From: Actinophytocola oryzae
Lineage (GTDB): Bacteria; Actinomycetota; Actinomycetes; Mycobacteriales; Pseudonocardiaceae
Direction of reading: 5' to 3'
DNA length: 64,000 nucleotides
NCBI RefSeq assembly: GCF_004364325.1
Contig: NZ_SOCP01000028.1
Location: 26,205 to 90,204 of the forward strand
Shown: piece after piece, positions 24,339 through 32,949 of the stretch
Layout of the letters: each line of letters begins with the position of its first letter
How positions within the stretch are numbered: the stretch's first letter is position 1
The notes under the pieces: model-generated
What the model was told of the DNA's origin: nothing
Database searches by the model: none
What the model saw: the letters and a program-made list of their open reading frames with translations, nothing else
Made by a program: the position numbers and the translations under genes

Positions 24339-25703
24339 CTACTTGAGGAACCCGTTGCCGTCCGCGGGGACCACGACGATGGAGCGTGGATGTTCACCGC
24401 GCATCAACAGGCTCCTGAGCCTGCCGCGGATCAGTTCCGGGGTGACCCGGTCGGTGTCCGTGACGTGGACCGTCAGATCGAAGTACGTCTCGCCGTCGCC
24501 GTCGACGAGTACCCTCGGGGCGCTGTGGGTCACTCCCGGGATGGAGTGGGCGGCCTGTCGCACCGAGTCGAACGACACCTTCTCGCCCCGGATCACGGCG
24601 AAGTTCGAGAGCCTGCCCCGGAAGTAGTGGTACCCGTCACCGTCCACCTCGAACAGGTCGCCGGTGGCGACGATTCCGGGCGCCACCAACGACTGCCGCC
24701 GGGACTCGCCGACGCTCCGGAGCAACGCGGTGTCGGTGTGCACCAGCAGCTCGCCGACCCCGTCGACGTCCGGGGCGTTCAGGCTCGTGGCGACCCCCGC
24801 GAGCGGCAGGCCGACGGAGGAATGGCGCCGTACGGGTTCTTCGTGCGCCGAGAGCGTGCTGACCCTCGGCCCGGCCTCGGTCAGGCCGTAGGTGACATAC
24901 AGCTCCGAGCCCGGCACCAGCGTGAGCAGGCTCGACACCTGTGCGGCCGCGAGCCGGTCGCCACCGACCGTCAGCATGCGCAGCCCTGGCGGGAGCCGAT
25001 CCCCCCTGGCCAGCAGCTGCCGCACGATCGTCGGCGTCACCGACGAGGCCGTGATCGCGTGCTCGGCGATCACGGCGCGGTAGGCGGCGGGTGTGAACGG
25101 TGGCGCGGCCAGCACGAGCCGTGCTCCGGTGACCAGGGCGGCGAAGGCCTGCGCGACGATGGCGAACGAGTAGAACAGGGGCAGGTTGACCAGCACCACG
25201 TCGCCGGCACGCAGTCCGACGGCGGTGGCATGCCTGCGTGCGTTGCGTCGCAGTGAGATGACCTCGTGCAGACATGCGCTGAACATGCCGGAAGTCCCCG
25301 AGGTGAGCATGAGCACGTCACCGGGGCGGTACCGCCTGGTCGCCGCCGCGGCGAACCTGGCCACGGGTTGACCGCCGACCACCGCGGCCCGGTTCGTCCG
25401 GTCGACCCTGGCGCGGATCAGCGCCGCCGCGCCCACCTGCTCCGCCAGCTGAGCGAGTCGGACGGACGGCGTCGCGGGCGAGACGGCGAGCGGCACCAGC
25501 CCGCTGAGCAACGCCCCGAAATACTGGGTCAGCAGCGGCAGGCCGTTGGACAGCGCGATGATCACCGCCGATCCGACCGGCAGACCGAGCGCCGCCAGAT
25601 CCGCCAGCACGGCGTCGAGGTCCGCCCCGTCGGAGTTGAGATCCGTGGTACGGGCCAGCAGCGCGGCGACGTCCTCGTACCGTGGAGCCGCCCGTTCGGT
25701 CAT
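24339..25703 (-). CDS. Acyl-adenylate-forming enzyme with altered P-loop
   Basis: A 454-residue ANL-superfamily protein. The phosphate loop starts correctly (LMLTSGTSG) but continues MFSACLHEV instead of xPKG, so its lysine is missing. YVTYGLTEAGPRV, ATGDLFEV and a C-terminal lobe ending NGFLK are recognisable, with the last residue possibly the mobile catalytic lysine. The protein is short for the family. It overlaps the half-ketosynthase gene by four bases, inside an ACP-containing operon, so it may load an acyl group onto the ACP at 27433. The altered loop leaves activity open. Confidence 0.75.
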   Translation of the reverse strand: MTERAAPRYEDVAALLARTTDLNSDGADLDAVLADLAALGLPVGSAVIIALSNGLPLLTQYFGALLSGLVPLAVSPATPSVRLAQLAEQVGAAALIRARVDRTNRAAVVGGQPVARFAAAATRRYRPGDVLMLTSGTSGMFSACLHEVISLRRNARRHATAVGLRAGDVVLVNLPLFYSFAIVAQAFAALVTGARLVLAAPPFTPAAYRAVIAEHAITASSVTPTIVRQLLARGDRLPPGLRMLTVGGDRLAAAQVSSLLTLVPGSELYVTYGLTEAGPRVSTLSAHEEPVRRHSSVGLPLAGVATSLNAPDVDGVGELLVHTDTALLRSVGESRRQSLVAPGIVATGDLFEVDGDGYHYFRGRLSNFAVIRGEKVSFDSVRQAAHSIPGVTHSAPRVLVDGDGETYFDLTVHVTDTDRVTPELIRGRLRSLLMRGEHPRSIVVVPADGNGFLK

Positions 25704-26269
25704 CGCGTCGTACCGAGCAGGACGCGGGTCAGGTCACCGGCCATGTCCGGCTCGCCGTCCCGCCCGAGCCTGGTGACCGCGCACCGCGCGTGGTGGACCT
25801 GCCCGTCCCCGTCGGTTCGCCGGTCATGGACCGCCAGCACGACGTGGGTGGCCTGGCCTGCCCGCAGCCAGCCTGCCGCGACCAGCACGGCCGGACCGAC
25901 ACCGGCGGGGACGCTCATCGCGAGCGTGACGCTCGGCCCCCGGAACCTCCCGGTGAGGCAGGACAGACCGGCCAGCGAACCGGGATTCGCGCCGGCGAAC
26001 CGGAGTGGCGACACCCGGCCGCGAGCCGTCATGCCGGCGATCGACCGGATCGTCCGTGCGGTGCAGGTCTCGCTCAACGCCAGGATACCGACGTCGTCGG
26101 CCGCACCGTCGTGCCCAAGACTCTCGCCGCAGCTGTCCAGGGCCCGCCGCACGGCCGCGTCGACCAGCCAGGCCACCGGGTCGGCGTACAGGGACGACCT
26201 GTTGCGGCTGTACGTGTCGGGCTCGGTGGCAGTCAGTTCGGCGAAGCCGGTCATGGTGAGGTCAGTCAT
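25700..26269 (-). CDS. Truncated ketosynthase-like protein lacking the active-site Cys
   Basis: A 189-residue protein matching only the N-terminal part of beta-ketoacyl synthases. The segment that normally reads DTACSSG is AMSVPAG, with Val at the Cys position, and the later HGTGT and GH catalytic histidines are absent because the protein ends early. RVSPLRFAGANPGS and WLRAGQATHVVLA still show the fold. It overlaps the full ketosynthase gene by eight bases. A partner role like the chain-length factor of type II PKSs is the natural reading, although true chain-length factors are full length (about 400 residues). Confidence 0.7.
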   Translation of the reverse strand: MTDLTMTGFAELTATEPDTYSRNRSSLYADPVAWLVDAAVRRALDSCGESLGHDGAADDVGILALSETCTARTIRSIAGMTARGRVSPLRFAGANPGSLAGLSCLTGRFRGPSVTLAMSVPAGVGPAVLVAAGWLRAGQATHVVLAVHDRRTDGDGQVHHARCAVTRLGRDGEPDMAGDLTRVLLGTTR

Positions 26270-27416
26270 GGGCGTACTCGGGTCCGCTGAACAGCAGTGC
26301 CGTGTTGAAGCCGCCGAAGCCCAGTGTGAGGCTGATCCCGACCGACCCGTCGAAGCCGAGTGGTCGTCCGTCCGGCAGCCGCAGCCGCGAGCCCGGCATC
26401 GGGGTGACCAGGTTGCACACGGGCGGGACGGTGTGGTCCCGCAACGCCACGATCAGGGTGACGGCCTCGATGGCGCCGCACGCACCCAGGCTGTGGCCCA
26501 GCGCGCCCTTGGTGGCGTAGACGACGGGCCCGGCCTGGTCGGCGAACACGGCGGTCAGGCTCGCCGCCTCGACCGCGTCGTTCACGGGGGTGCCGGTGCC
26601 GTGGGCACTGACGACGGCGACGTCCGAGCGCGTCAGCCCACTGCCGGACAGACTTCGCCGGATGGCCGCCGTGACACTGTGGCCCGCGGGATCGGGTGCC
26701 GTCATGCCGTGGGCGTCGTTCGACGATCCCCACCCCCGCAGCACCGCGTGGATCGGCGCGGCGCGCCCGCGGGCCGACGCGAGTGACTCCAGCACGAGGA
26801 AGGCGGCCCCTTCACCGAGCAACATGCCGGAACGATTCGCGTCGAACGCCCGAAGCGTGTCGGCGGTCATGGTGCCGAGCGCGGAATGCCCGAGCCGTTT
26901 CGCGAGCGTCACGATGTCGGCACCGCCGCAGACACAGATCTCGCACTGTCCACTCCGGATCATCTCGGCGCCGACCGCGATGCTGTCGGACGCGGCGGAA
27001 CACGCCGTGGTCACGCTGAGCGGCTCGTGTGGATGACCGATCCGCTCGGCACTGGCCGCCGCCCACCGGTAGAGCGAGTCCGCGCCTGTGTCGAGGTGGT
27101 CGCCGTAGCTCGTACCCAGCACCAGACGGACGCCGGGATCGTCCGGCGCGACCCCGGCATCGGCGAGTGCCGCACGCAACGACCTGGCACTCAGGACGAG
27201 CTGTCGTTCGGCCGGGGGCAGGTCCGGGTCCACGTCGGGCACCATGGCCACGAGCTCGCTGCGCAGCCTGGCCCGCTCGGCAAGCTTCCGAAAGCCGTGC
27301 TGTCCGTCGAGCAGTCGCTGCCACACGGCTTCGATGTCGTCGCCGAGCGGGGTCGAGAAGGCCATCCCGGTGACACACGGCGTGCTGTCGAGCCGACGAC
27401 CTCTGTCCTCTGCCAT
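26262..27416 (-). CDS. Beta-ketoacyl-ACP synthase (KAS II-like)
   Basis: A 384-residue condensing enzyme with a full catalytic set: C139 in TTACSAAS, His in SAHGTGTP, and His in ALGHSLGACGAIE. KLAKRLGHS and FGGFNTALLF are normal for the family. The ATG at 27416 follows GGAAA and lies 16 bases after the ACP stop; an in-frame start at 27461 would run into the ACP gene. It should extend ACP-bound chains made available by the malonyltransferase and ACP encoded just upstream, with the truncated ketosynthase-like protein as possible partner. Confidence 0.88.
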   Translation of the reverse strand: MAEDRGRRLDSTPCVTGMAFSTPLGDDIEAVWQRLLDGQHGFRKLAERARLRSELVAMVPDVDPDLPPAERQLVLSARSLRAALADAGVAPDDPGVRLVLGTSYGDHLDTGADSLYRWAAASAERIGHPHEPLSVTTACSAASDSIAVGAEMIRSGQCEICVCGGADIVTLAKRLGHSALGTMTADTLRAFDANRSGMLLGEGAAFLVLESLASARGRAAPIHAVLRGWGSSNDAHGMTAPDPAGHSVTAAIRRSLSGSGLTRSDVAVVSAHGTGTPVNDAVEAASLTAVFADQAGPVVYATKGALGHSLGACGAIEAVTLIVALRDHTVPPVCNLVTPMPGSRLRLPDGRPLGFDGSVGISLTLGFGGFNTALLFSGPEYAHD

Positions 27417-27432
27417 GGGTTTCCGGCGCGGG

Positions 27433-27717
27433 TCAGGTGTTCTGCGCGGTCGACGGGGCACCTACCGCATCGCCGTTCTTCACACGGTCGACGTAGCCGA
27501 CGATGTTGGCGATGGTCGAGAAGTTGTCGGCGTTGAAGTCGTCATCCTCGATCTCGATGCCGAAGGTGTCCTCGAGTTGTGCGCGAAGTTCGACGAAACC
27601 GAGCGAATCGACGCCGAAATCATCGCGGAGGCCCGCGTCGTCGTCCATTTCGTTAATCGGCACCTCCACGTACACCTTTGACACAAGAATACTTCTCACA
27701 GTATCCGATGTGCTCAT
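27433..27717 (-). CDS. Acyl carrier protein
   Basis: A 94-residue acidic carrier protein. The 4'-phosphopantetheine attachment site is S38 in the FGVDSLGFVELRAQLED helix, and the C-terminal helix has the usual IANIVGYVDRV. It is a discrete type II ACP, in contrast to the carrier domains of the giant PKS proteins. It lies between the malonyltransferase gene (106 bases upstream) and the ketosynthase gene, forming a compact type II-like chain-extension operon. Confidence 0.92.
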   Translation of the reverse strand: MSTSDTVRSILVSKVYVEVPINEMDDDAGLRDDFGVDSLGFVELRAQLEDTFGIEIEDDDFNADNFSTIANIVGYVDRVKNGDAVGAPSTAQNT

Positions 27718-27823
27718 TCTCGTGCCTTCTCCCGGTGTGGGCGACAGATTCCCGGCTGGTGACCGACACTACCAACGGGCAATGACGCCGAACCTGTCAC
27801 GTAAATCGGGTACACGCCGTTCG

Positions 27824-28768
27824 TCAGCCGTGTTCGACCAGAAAGCCCGGAACTTTCTCCAGCTCGGCCGGTGTTTTCACGGCCAGGACGGGGGTGCCCT
27901 GCATGTCCCGTTTGAGCAGTCCGGCCAGCGCGCCGGCCGGCGGCAGCTCGATCGCCGCACGCGCTCCGAGACGCCCGAGGGTGCCGAGGCACGCCTCCCA
28001 CCGGACCGGGCCGCTGACCTGCGTGATCAGCCGCTCCATGAAGCCATCGCCGGTGGTGACGACGGTGGCGTCGGCGTTCGACACGATCGGCCGGATCGGG
28101 TCGCTGACGCGGAACTGCCTGGCCTGCACGGCGAACTTCTCCCTGGCCGGCTCCATGTAGCGGGTGTGGAACGCCCCGGCGACGTCGAGCCGCACGACCC
28201 GGCTGTCCGCGGGCGGCCGCTCGGCGAGCTCTGCCAGTGCGGACACCGGCCCACCTGCGACGATGTGGCCTGGACTGCTCCGGTTGGCCTGATCGAGGTC
28301 GAGCTCGGCCAGCCGGGCGCGGACCTCGTCGGGGTCCCCGCCGAAGACCACCGACAGCCCCGTGGCCTCGCTCGCGCACACCGTGGCCAGCTCGGCGCCG
28401 CGGATGGCCGCGAGATGCACCGCGTCGGCCGGTGTGACGATGCCGGCGATGGCGGCGGCAGCCAGCTCGCCGATGGAGTTGCCCGCCACCGGGATGGTGT
28501 CCGGCACCTCGGTCCGCTGTCGCAGCAGGTCGTAGGCCATCACCGTGAGCGAGACGACCAGCGGGGCGATGTGCGCGGTGTGCGCGATTTCGTCGTCATC
28601 CGCCGTGGTGCCGAGTCGCACCAGATCGAGGCCGCTCGCGTCACCGAACTCTTCGATTCGGTCACGGACGCCGTCAATCCCGAGCCACGGTTCGAGCATG
28701 CCGGACTCGTGCGATGCGAGACCGGGGGAGATGAGGGGGGCACCTGGTGCCAGGAATGCAATCACCAC
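27824..28768 (-). CDS. Malonyl-CoA:ACP transacylase-like protein
   Basis: A FabD-type acyltransferase of about 314 residues. The start GTG 28768 gives the family N-terminus VIAFLAPGAP, in which the usual LFPGQGSQ is altered; no strong ribosome site was seen and the frame is open further upstream. The nucleophile elbow reads AGNSIGELAAAA, so the serine is present but the neighbouring His of GHSxGE is Asn. A catalytic His is likely in GAFHTRYMEPA, near the ASHS/AFHS position of ATs. It begins the minus-strand operon and should supply malonyl or another extender to the discrete ACP. The deviations may reflect relaxed or changed substrate choice. Confidence 0.8.
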   Translation of the reverse strand: MVIAFLAPGAPLISPGLASHESGMLEPWLGIDGVRDRIEEFGDASGLDLVRLGTTADDDEIAHTAHIAPLVVSLTVMAYDLLRQRTEVPDTIPVAGNSIGELAAAAIAGIVTPADAVHLAAIRGAELATVCASEATGLSVVFGGDPDEVRARLAELDLDQANRSSPGHIVAGGPVSALAELAERPPADSRVVRLDVAGAFHTRYMEPAREKFAVQARQFRVSDPIRPIVSNADATVVTTGDGFMERLITQVSGPVRWEACLGTLGRLGARAAIELPPAGALAGLLKRDMQGTPVLAVKTPAELEKVPGFLVEHG

Positions 28769-28842
28769 ACGAGTGAACAACGCCGGAGGGTACTTAGTCG
28801 AGGCCGGCCGAGAAACCCGGGTTTGGCGGGCCTCCGCCTTGC

Positions 28843-28872
28843 TTGACACCTCGTCGACGCCGTGGGTAACCT
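28843..28872 (+). promoter_or_regulatory. Candidate promoter in the malonyltransferase/glycosyltransferase gap
   Basis: A perfect -35 TTGACA at 28843-28848 is followed after 18 bases by TAACCT. It points toward the glycosyltransferase gene, leaving about a 160-base leader. It lies in the 266-bp divergent region that must also hold the promoter of the ACP operon. Confidence 0.45.
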
Positions 28873-29034
28873 CCGACTCGGCTGACCATGGGCGTCTGTC
28901 TTCTGTCGCAGGCCGGTATTCACAGAAAAACAGTCCGGCGAATTCCCGGTGTCTTGTGCGCATGTTCGCGGCGGCCTGACGGCCGTTCCCGCCTATGTGG
29001 CGTGCGACGATTCGGCGAGGAAGGAAATCCTGTT

Positions 29035-30171
29035 ATGCGTGTGTTGTTCGCGTCGCTGCCCGCGGCAGGCCACCTGTTCCACCTTGTGCCGCTGGCCTGG
29101 GCGCTGCGGGCGCAGGGGCACGAGGTGCTGGTGGCCTCCTACGACGGAGCCGAGATCGTCGCCGACGCCGGCCTCCACGTCTCGAACATCGCGCCGGGAC
29201 TGAACATGTTCGAGGAGGCGTTCGTGCGCGGTGGCACGAAGCGGCCAGACCTCCTCGAGCGGGTGCAGGCCAGCATGGGCGGCGACCGCGAGGCGCTGAT
29301 GACGCTCTACGCGTTCGTCAATGACACCGTCGCCGACCGCATGGTGGCTCTGGCACGGGACTGGCGGCCCGATCTGGTGGTGTACGAGTACTTCTCGCCG
29401 GTCGGCCAGGTGGTGGCCGCCGCGCTCGGCGTGCCGGCGGTGCAGTTCGACTTCGGCTTCAGCTTCACACCGCCGCTGATCGCCGTCATGCTCGAACAGA
29501 TGCGGGACACCTTCGTCCGCAACGGAGCTACCGAGCCGCCGCCCGAGCCGTTGATCGTCCACAATGTACCCGACAGCATGCTGAGCGAGCCGCGACCGGG
29601 TCTGGCGGTCCGCTCGGTGCCCTACAACGGCGGAGCCGAACTGCCGGAGTGGTCGTCGCGTCGTCCCGAGCGGCCGCGGGTCGTGATCTCCTTCGGCACC
29701 AGCATCGCCGCGATGAGTGGCCTGGACCGGGTCAAGCGGACCGTCGAGGCCGCGCGGGACGTGGATGCCGACTTCGTCATGGCGATGGGGTCCACCGACC
29801 TGACCGAGCTGGGCGAGTTGCCCGCCAACGTCCGGAGCGTGGGCTGGATGCCGTTGCACGTGCTGCTCGCAGGCGCCGGCGGGCTGGTGCATCACGGCGG
29901 GTCGAGCACGACCTTCACGGCACTGCATTCGGGTGTGCCGCAACTGGTGCTGCCCAACGGCTCCGACTGTTTCATCAACGCCAGGACGGTGGCCGCCAGA
30001 GGGCTGGGTCTGACCGGGGAGCCCGAGGACATCGACACCGCGCTGCTCCGAAGGCTGATCGACGACGACAAGCTGCGTGCGAACGCGGCGGAGGTCCGTG
30101 CGGAGATCGACGCGATGCCGGCCCCGGCGACACTCGTCCCGGAGTTCGAACGGCTCGCGCGACGAGAGTAG
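29035..30171 (+). CDS. UGT-type glycosyltransferase (macrolide GT-B family)
   Basis: A 378-residue GT-B fold glycosyltransferase. The N-terminal domain starts MRVLFASLPAAGHLFHLVPLA, typical of the acceptor domain. The nucleotide-sugar site in the C-terminal half reads VHHGGSSTTFTALHSGVPQLVLP, the actinomycete macrolide/anthracycline type. The ATG follows GGAAGGAAA. It probably attaches a deoxysugar to the polyketide. No NDP-sugar biosynthesis genes are visible in this window, so the sugar must come from the unseen part of the cluster or from elsewhere. It is convergent with a P450 gene across a strong hairpin. Confidence 0.88.
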   Translation: MRVLFASLPAAGHLFHLVPLAWALRAQGHEVLVASYDGAEIVADAGLHVSNIAPGLNMFEEAFVRGGTKRPDLLERVQASMGGDREALMTLYAFVNDTVADRMVALARDWRPDLVVYEYFSPVGQVVAAALGVPAVQFDFGFSFTPPLIAVMLEQMRDTFVRNGATEPPPEPLIVHNVPDSMLSEPRPGLAVRSVPYNGGAELPEWSSRRPERPRVVISFGTSIAAMSGLDRVKRTVEAARDVDADFVMAMGSTDLTELGELPANVRSVGWMPLHVLLAGAGGLVHHGGSSTTFTALHSGVPQLVLPNGSDCFINARTVAARGLGLTGEPEDIDTALLRRLIDDDKLRANAAEVRAEIDAMPAPATLVPEFERLARRE

Positions 30172-30194
30172 TCCTCTCGGTCGTCGTCGATGGT

Positions 30195-30237
30195 GGATGG
30201 CAGGACGCCCGTCCGTCGGTCAGGCGTCCTGCCATCC
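30195..30237. terminator. Bidirectional hairpin terminator between GT and P450 genes
   Basis: A perfect 15-bp stem (GGATGGCAGGACGCC at 30195-30209 with its complement at 30223-30237) encloses a 13-base loop. It fills most of the 71-bp gap between two convergent genes. Confidence 0.8.
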
Positions 30238-30242
30238 ATCGG

Positions 30243-31499
30243 TCACGACCTGTCGGTTGTCGTGCCGGTGTGAACCGGCAGTGCGGTTAGCCCCCGTAGA
30301 ACCAATCCTGGGCGCCACCGCAGTTCGTTCTCCGGGCAACCGAGTGTGAGATCGGGGAACCGGTCGAACAGAGAGCGGATCGCGATCTCGCCCTCCACTC
30401 GAGCGAGACCGGCGCCGACGCAGAAATGTATTCCGTGGCCAAAGGAGAGGTGCGAGTTGCCCGAACGTGAGATGTCGAACTCGTCACCGTCGGCGAACTG
30501 TACCTCGTCCCGGTTGGCCGAGCCGATCACCGCCATCACGACCGATCCCGCCGGTATGACGACTCCGTCGAGGACGATCTCCTCGGTCGCCGCCCGTGGC
30601 GTACTCCGGTCGACCGGACTGGTGAACCGGAGCATTTCCTCGATCGCGGACGGGAGGAGCTCGGGCGATTTCCTGAGCGCGGCCAGCTGGTCGGGATTGG
30701 TCAACAGGGCGAGCGTTCCGTTGGCGATCAGGTTCGTCGTCGTCTCGTGCCCGGCGACGAGGAGCTGAATCATGGTTCCGATGAGTTCTGTCTCGGTGAG
30801 TTGCCCCTCGTCCCCGGCTGCGGGAACGAGCTGGGACAAAAGGCCCCGCTGTTCTTTGCCGGAAGGACCCGCGGACCTGACGGCGGCGATCTGCTCGGCG
30901 AGGTACGCGCGGATTGCCAGCCCGCCCGACTCCGCGTCGTCCCTGGTAGCGGCCGAGATCGCCGGCGTCATGAGTGCGGTGATCCAGCGCCGGAAGTCGC
31001 CGCGGTCGCTGCTCGGCACGCCGATCAGCTCGCAGATGACGGTCAGCGGGAGGGGATAGGCGAAGATTTCGATCATATCGACGGGACCGCTTTCCTCGGC
31101 GGCCGCCATGTCGTCGAGCAAGCTGTCCGTAAGCGCCTGGATTCGTGGCTTGAGCGCGTCGATCCGACGTCGGGTGAATTCCTTGCTGACGATTGACCGC
31201 AGCCTCGTGTGGTCGGGCGGATCACTGGTGAGCATGTTTGCGCCGGTGCCTGCCTCGCCGTTTTCGTTGACGATTCCGGCGGCGTGCGCCCATTGTGGGA
31301 AGTTGCGTGGGGCCTTGGACAGCCGCGCGTCACCGAGAGCGGCCTTGACCTGCGCATGGCCAGTGACGAGGAATACATCCTCCGGTCCGCCGGGTGGACG
31401 TACCCGGTGGACCGTGGCGTCTCTGCGCAGCCGCGCGTATTGGGGGTGTGGATTGTTTATCATTTCCGGACTCCACAAGTCCAGCGAGATGGCGGTCAT
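30243..31499 (-). CDS. Cytochrome P450
   Basis: A 418-residue bacterial class I P450. The I-helix oxygen-activating motif is LLVAGHETTTN, the K-helix ExxR is EEMLR, and the haem-ligand loop is FGHGIHFCVGAGLAR. The start MTAISLDLW (ATG 31499) gives the expected length; an ATG at 31583 would overlap the divergent promoter. It is transcribed away from the second P450 across a 96-bp gap. It probably hydroxylates or epoxidises the polyketide or an acyl building block; substrate cannot be told. No ferredoxin gene is next to it. Confidence 0.9.
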   Translation of the reverse strand: MTAISLDLWSPEMINNPHPQYARLRRDATVHRVRPPGGPEDVFLVTGHAQVKAALGDARLSKAPRNFPQWAHAAGIVNENGEAGTGANMLTSDPPDHTRLRSIVSKEFTRRRIDALKPRIQALTDSLLDDMAAAEESGPVDMIEIFAYPLPLTVICELIGVPSSDRGDFRRWITALMTPAISAATRDDAESGGLAIRAYLAEQIAAVRSAGPSGKEQRGLLSQLVPAAGDEGQLTETELIGTMIQLLVAGHETTTNLIANGTLALLTNPDQLAALRKSPELLPSAIEEMLRFTSPVDRSTPRAATEEIVLDGVVIPAGSVVMAVIGSANRDEVQFADGDEFDISRSGNSHLSFGHGIHFCVGAGLARVEGEIAIRSLFDRFPDLTLGCPENELRWRPGLVLRGLTALPVHTGTTTDRS

Positions 31500-31595
31500 G
31501 ATTGCGAACGTAGCAGAACATGTCCGCGAGTTGGACTGGTTGCGTCGAACGGAAACGTGGGGCACTATTGGGTCAGTCGTCAACCTGGGAGCAGA

Positions 31596-32903
31596 ATGTA
31601 CGACTTAGGTCCGATGCGTGCTTTCGTGTCGATGAATATTTCCAGGGCAGTGCTCGCGGCATTCTCCGCTGCCGGTGACCCCGCGGCACAAGTGCTCGGC
31701 AACCGCCCGCCGGTCGACCCCTATCCGCTGTACGAGCGGATCCGGGCGCGCGGCGAGCTGTGCCGCAGCCGCCTCGGCATCTACCTGACGGCGTCCTACG
31801 CCGTGTCCAGTTCCGTGTTGCGGGACCAGCGGTTCGGGGTCGTGCCGGACGCCGAGAGCTCCGGCATCGACTGGAACCTGCGTCCCGGTGACGCGGAAAC
31901 CCTCGTGCATCCGGTGGAGCACTCGCTTCTGATGATGAACCCGCCGCAGCACACCAGGTTGCGCAAGCTGGCCGCGCCCTGGTTCACCCCGCGGGCGCTG
32001 AGCACCCGGGTCGACCGGATCGAGCGGATCGTCGAGCACACCCTCGACGAGATCGGCGATCGCGAGCAGTTCGACATCGTCGCCGACTTCGCGGTGCGCG
32101 TGGTGATCCGGGTGATCTGCGACCTGTTCGAGGTACCCGACACGGGCATCGAGGAGTTCGCCAGGTGGGGTGGCACGCTGGCCGGCACGATCGGCGGGCT
32201 GCGGTCCAACGACGAGCGCAGGCGGGTGCGGGCCACGCTGGTCCAGATGACCGCGTTCTTCGAGGACGTCGTGGAACGGCGTCGGGCGACGCCGGGTGAC
32301 GACGTCATCAGCAGCCTCGTCTCCGCCACTGTGGACGGTGCGCCGCTGGCCCGGCGGGACCTGCTGGCGTTGTGTGGTCTGTTGCTCGCCGCGGGATTTG
32401 AGACCACGGTCAACGTGATCGGCAACGGGGTGCTCGCCCTGATGGGCAACGACGATGTCAGGCACGACCTGCTCGCCGCGCCGGAGCTCGCCGGGCCGGT
32501 GCTGGAGGAGGTGCTCCGGTTCGACTCACCGGTGCAGTACACCGCGCGGGAGGCGCTCGAGCCGGTGCGGCTGGCAGGCGTCGACCTGCCCAGGGGAGCG
32601 ATGGTCGTGGTGCTGATCGGTGGCGCGAACCGGGATCCCGCCGTGTTCGACGATCCGGCGCGGTTCGACCCGGCGCGGAGCAACAACCGTGACCATCTGT
32701 CCTTCTCCTCCGGCATCCACTACTGCCTCGCCGCCGGGCTCGGCCGGATCGAGGGGGAGGTGGCCCTGCGCCGGCTGTTCACCCGCTTCCCCGACCTGCG
32801 CATCGTCGGACCGGTGCCCCGGCAGCCGAAGCGCAACATCCGGGGACCACAGCGGATGGTGGTCGCGACCGGTACCCGACGCCGGGCCGGGACAGAGGTC
32901 TGA
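31596..32903 (+). CDS. Cytochrome P450
   Basis: A 435-residue P450. The I-helix motif is LLAAGFETTVN, with Phe where the other P450 has His. The ExxR is EEVLR, and the haem loop reads FSSGIHYCLAAGLGR, with the Cys ligand intact but Ser in place of the usual first Gly. The ATG at 31596 follows CTGGGAG; a longer in-frame extension to 31209 would overlap the other P450 gene and is rejected. It starts the plus-strand block leading into the hydrolase and NRPS genes, so it is likely co-expressed with the assembly line. Confidence 0.88.
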   Translation: MYDLGPMRAFVSMNISRAVLAAFSAAGDPAAQVLGNRPPVDPYPLYERIRARGELCRSRLGIYLTASYAVSSSVLRDQRFGVVPDAESSGIDWNLRPGDAETLVHPVEHSLLMMNPPQHTRLRKLAAPWFTPRALSTRVDRIERIVEHTLDEIGDREQFDIVADFAVRVVIRVICDLFEVPDTGIEEFARWGGTLAGTIGGLRSNDERRRVRATLVQMTAFFEDVVERRRATPGDDVISSLVSATVDGAPLARRDLLALCGLLLAAGFETTVNVIGNGVLALMGNDDVRHDLLAAPELAGPVLEEVLRFDSPVQYTAREALEPVRLAGVDLPRGAMVVVLIGGANRDPAVFDDPARFDPARSNNRDHLSFSSGIHYCLAAGLGRIEGEVALRRLFTRFPDLRIVGPVPRQPKRNIRGPQRMVVATGTRRRAGTEV

Positions 32904-32949
32904 TCCACGCACGGCGGGTGTGCCGTGCCGGTAGCTCGAGGTGAAAGCG

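Noticed and set aside
31209..31595. Extended N-terminus of the plus-strand P450
   Set aside because: The extension would overlap the divergent P450 gene, has no P450 resemblance and lacks a ribosome site, whereas ATG 31596 has GGGAG upstream and a normal P450 N-terminus.
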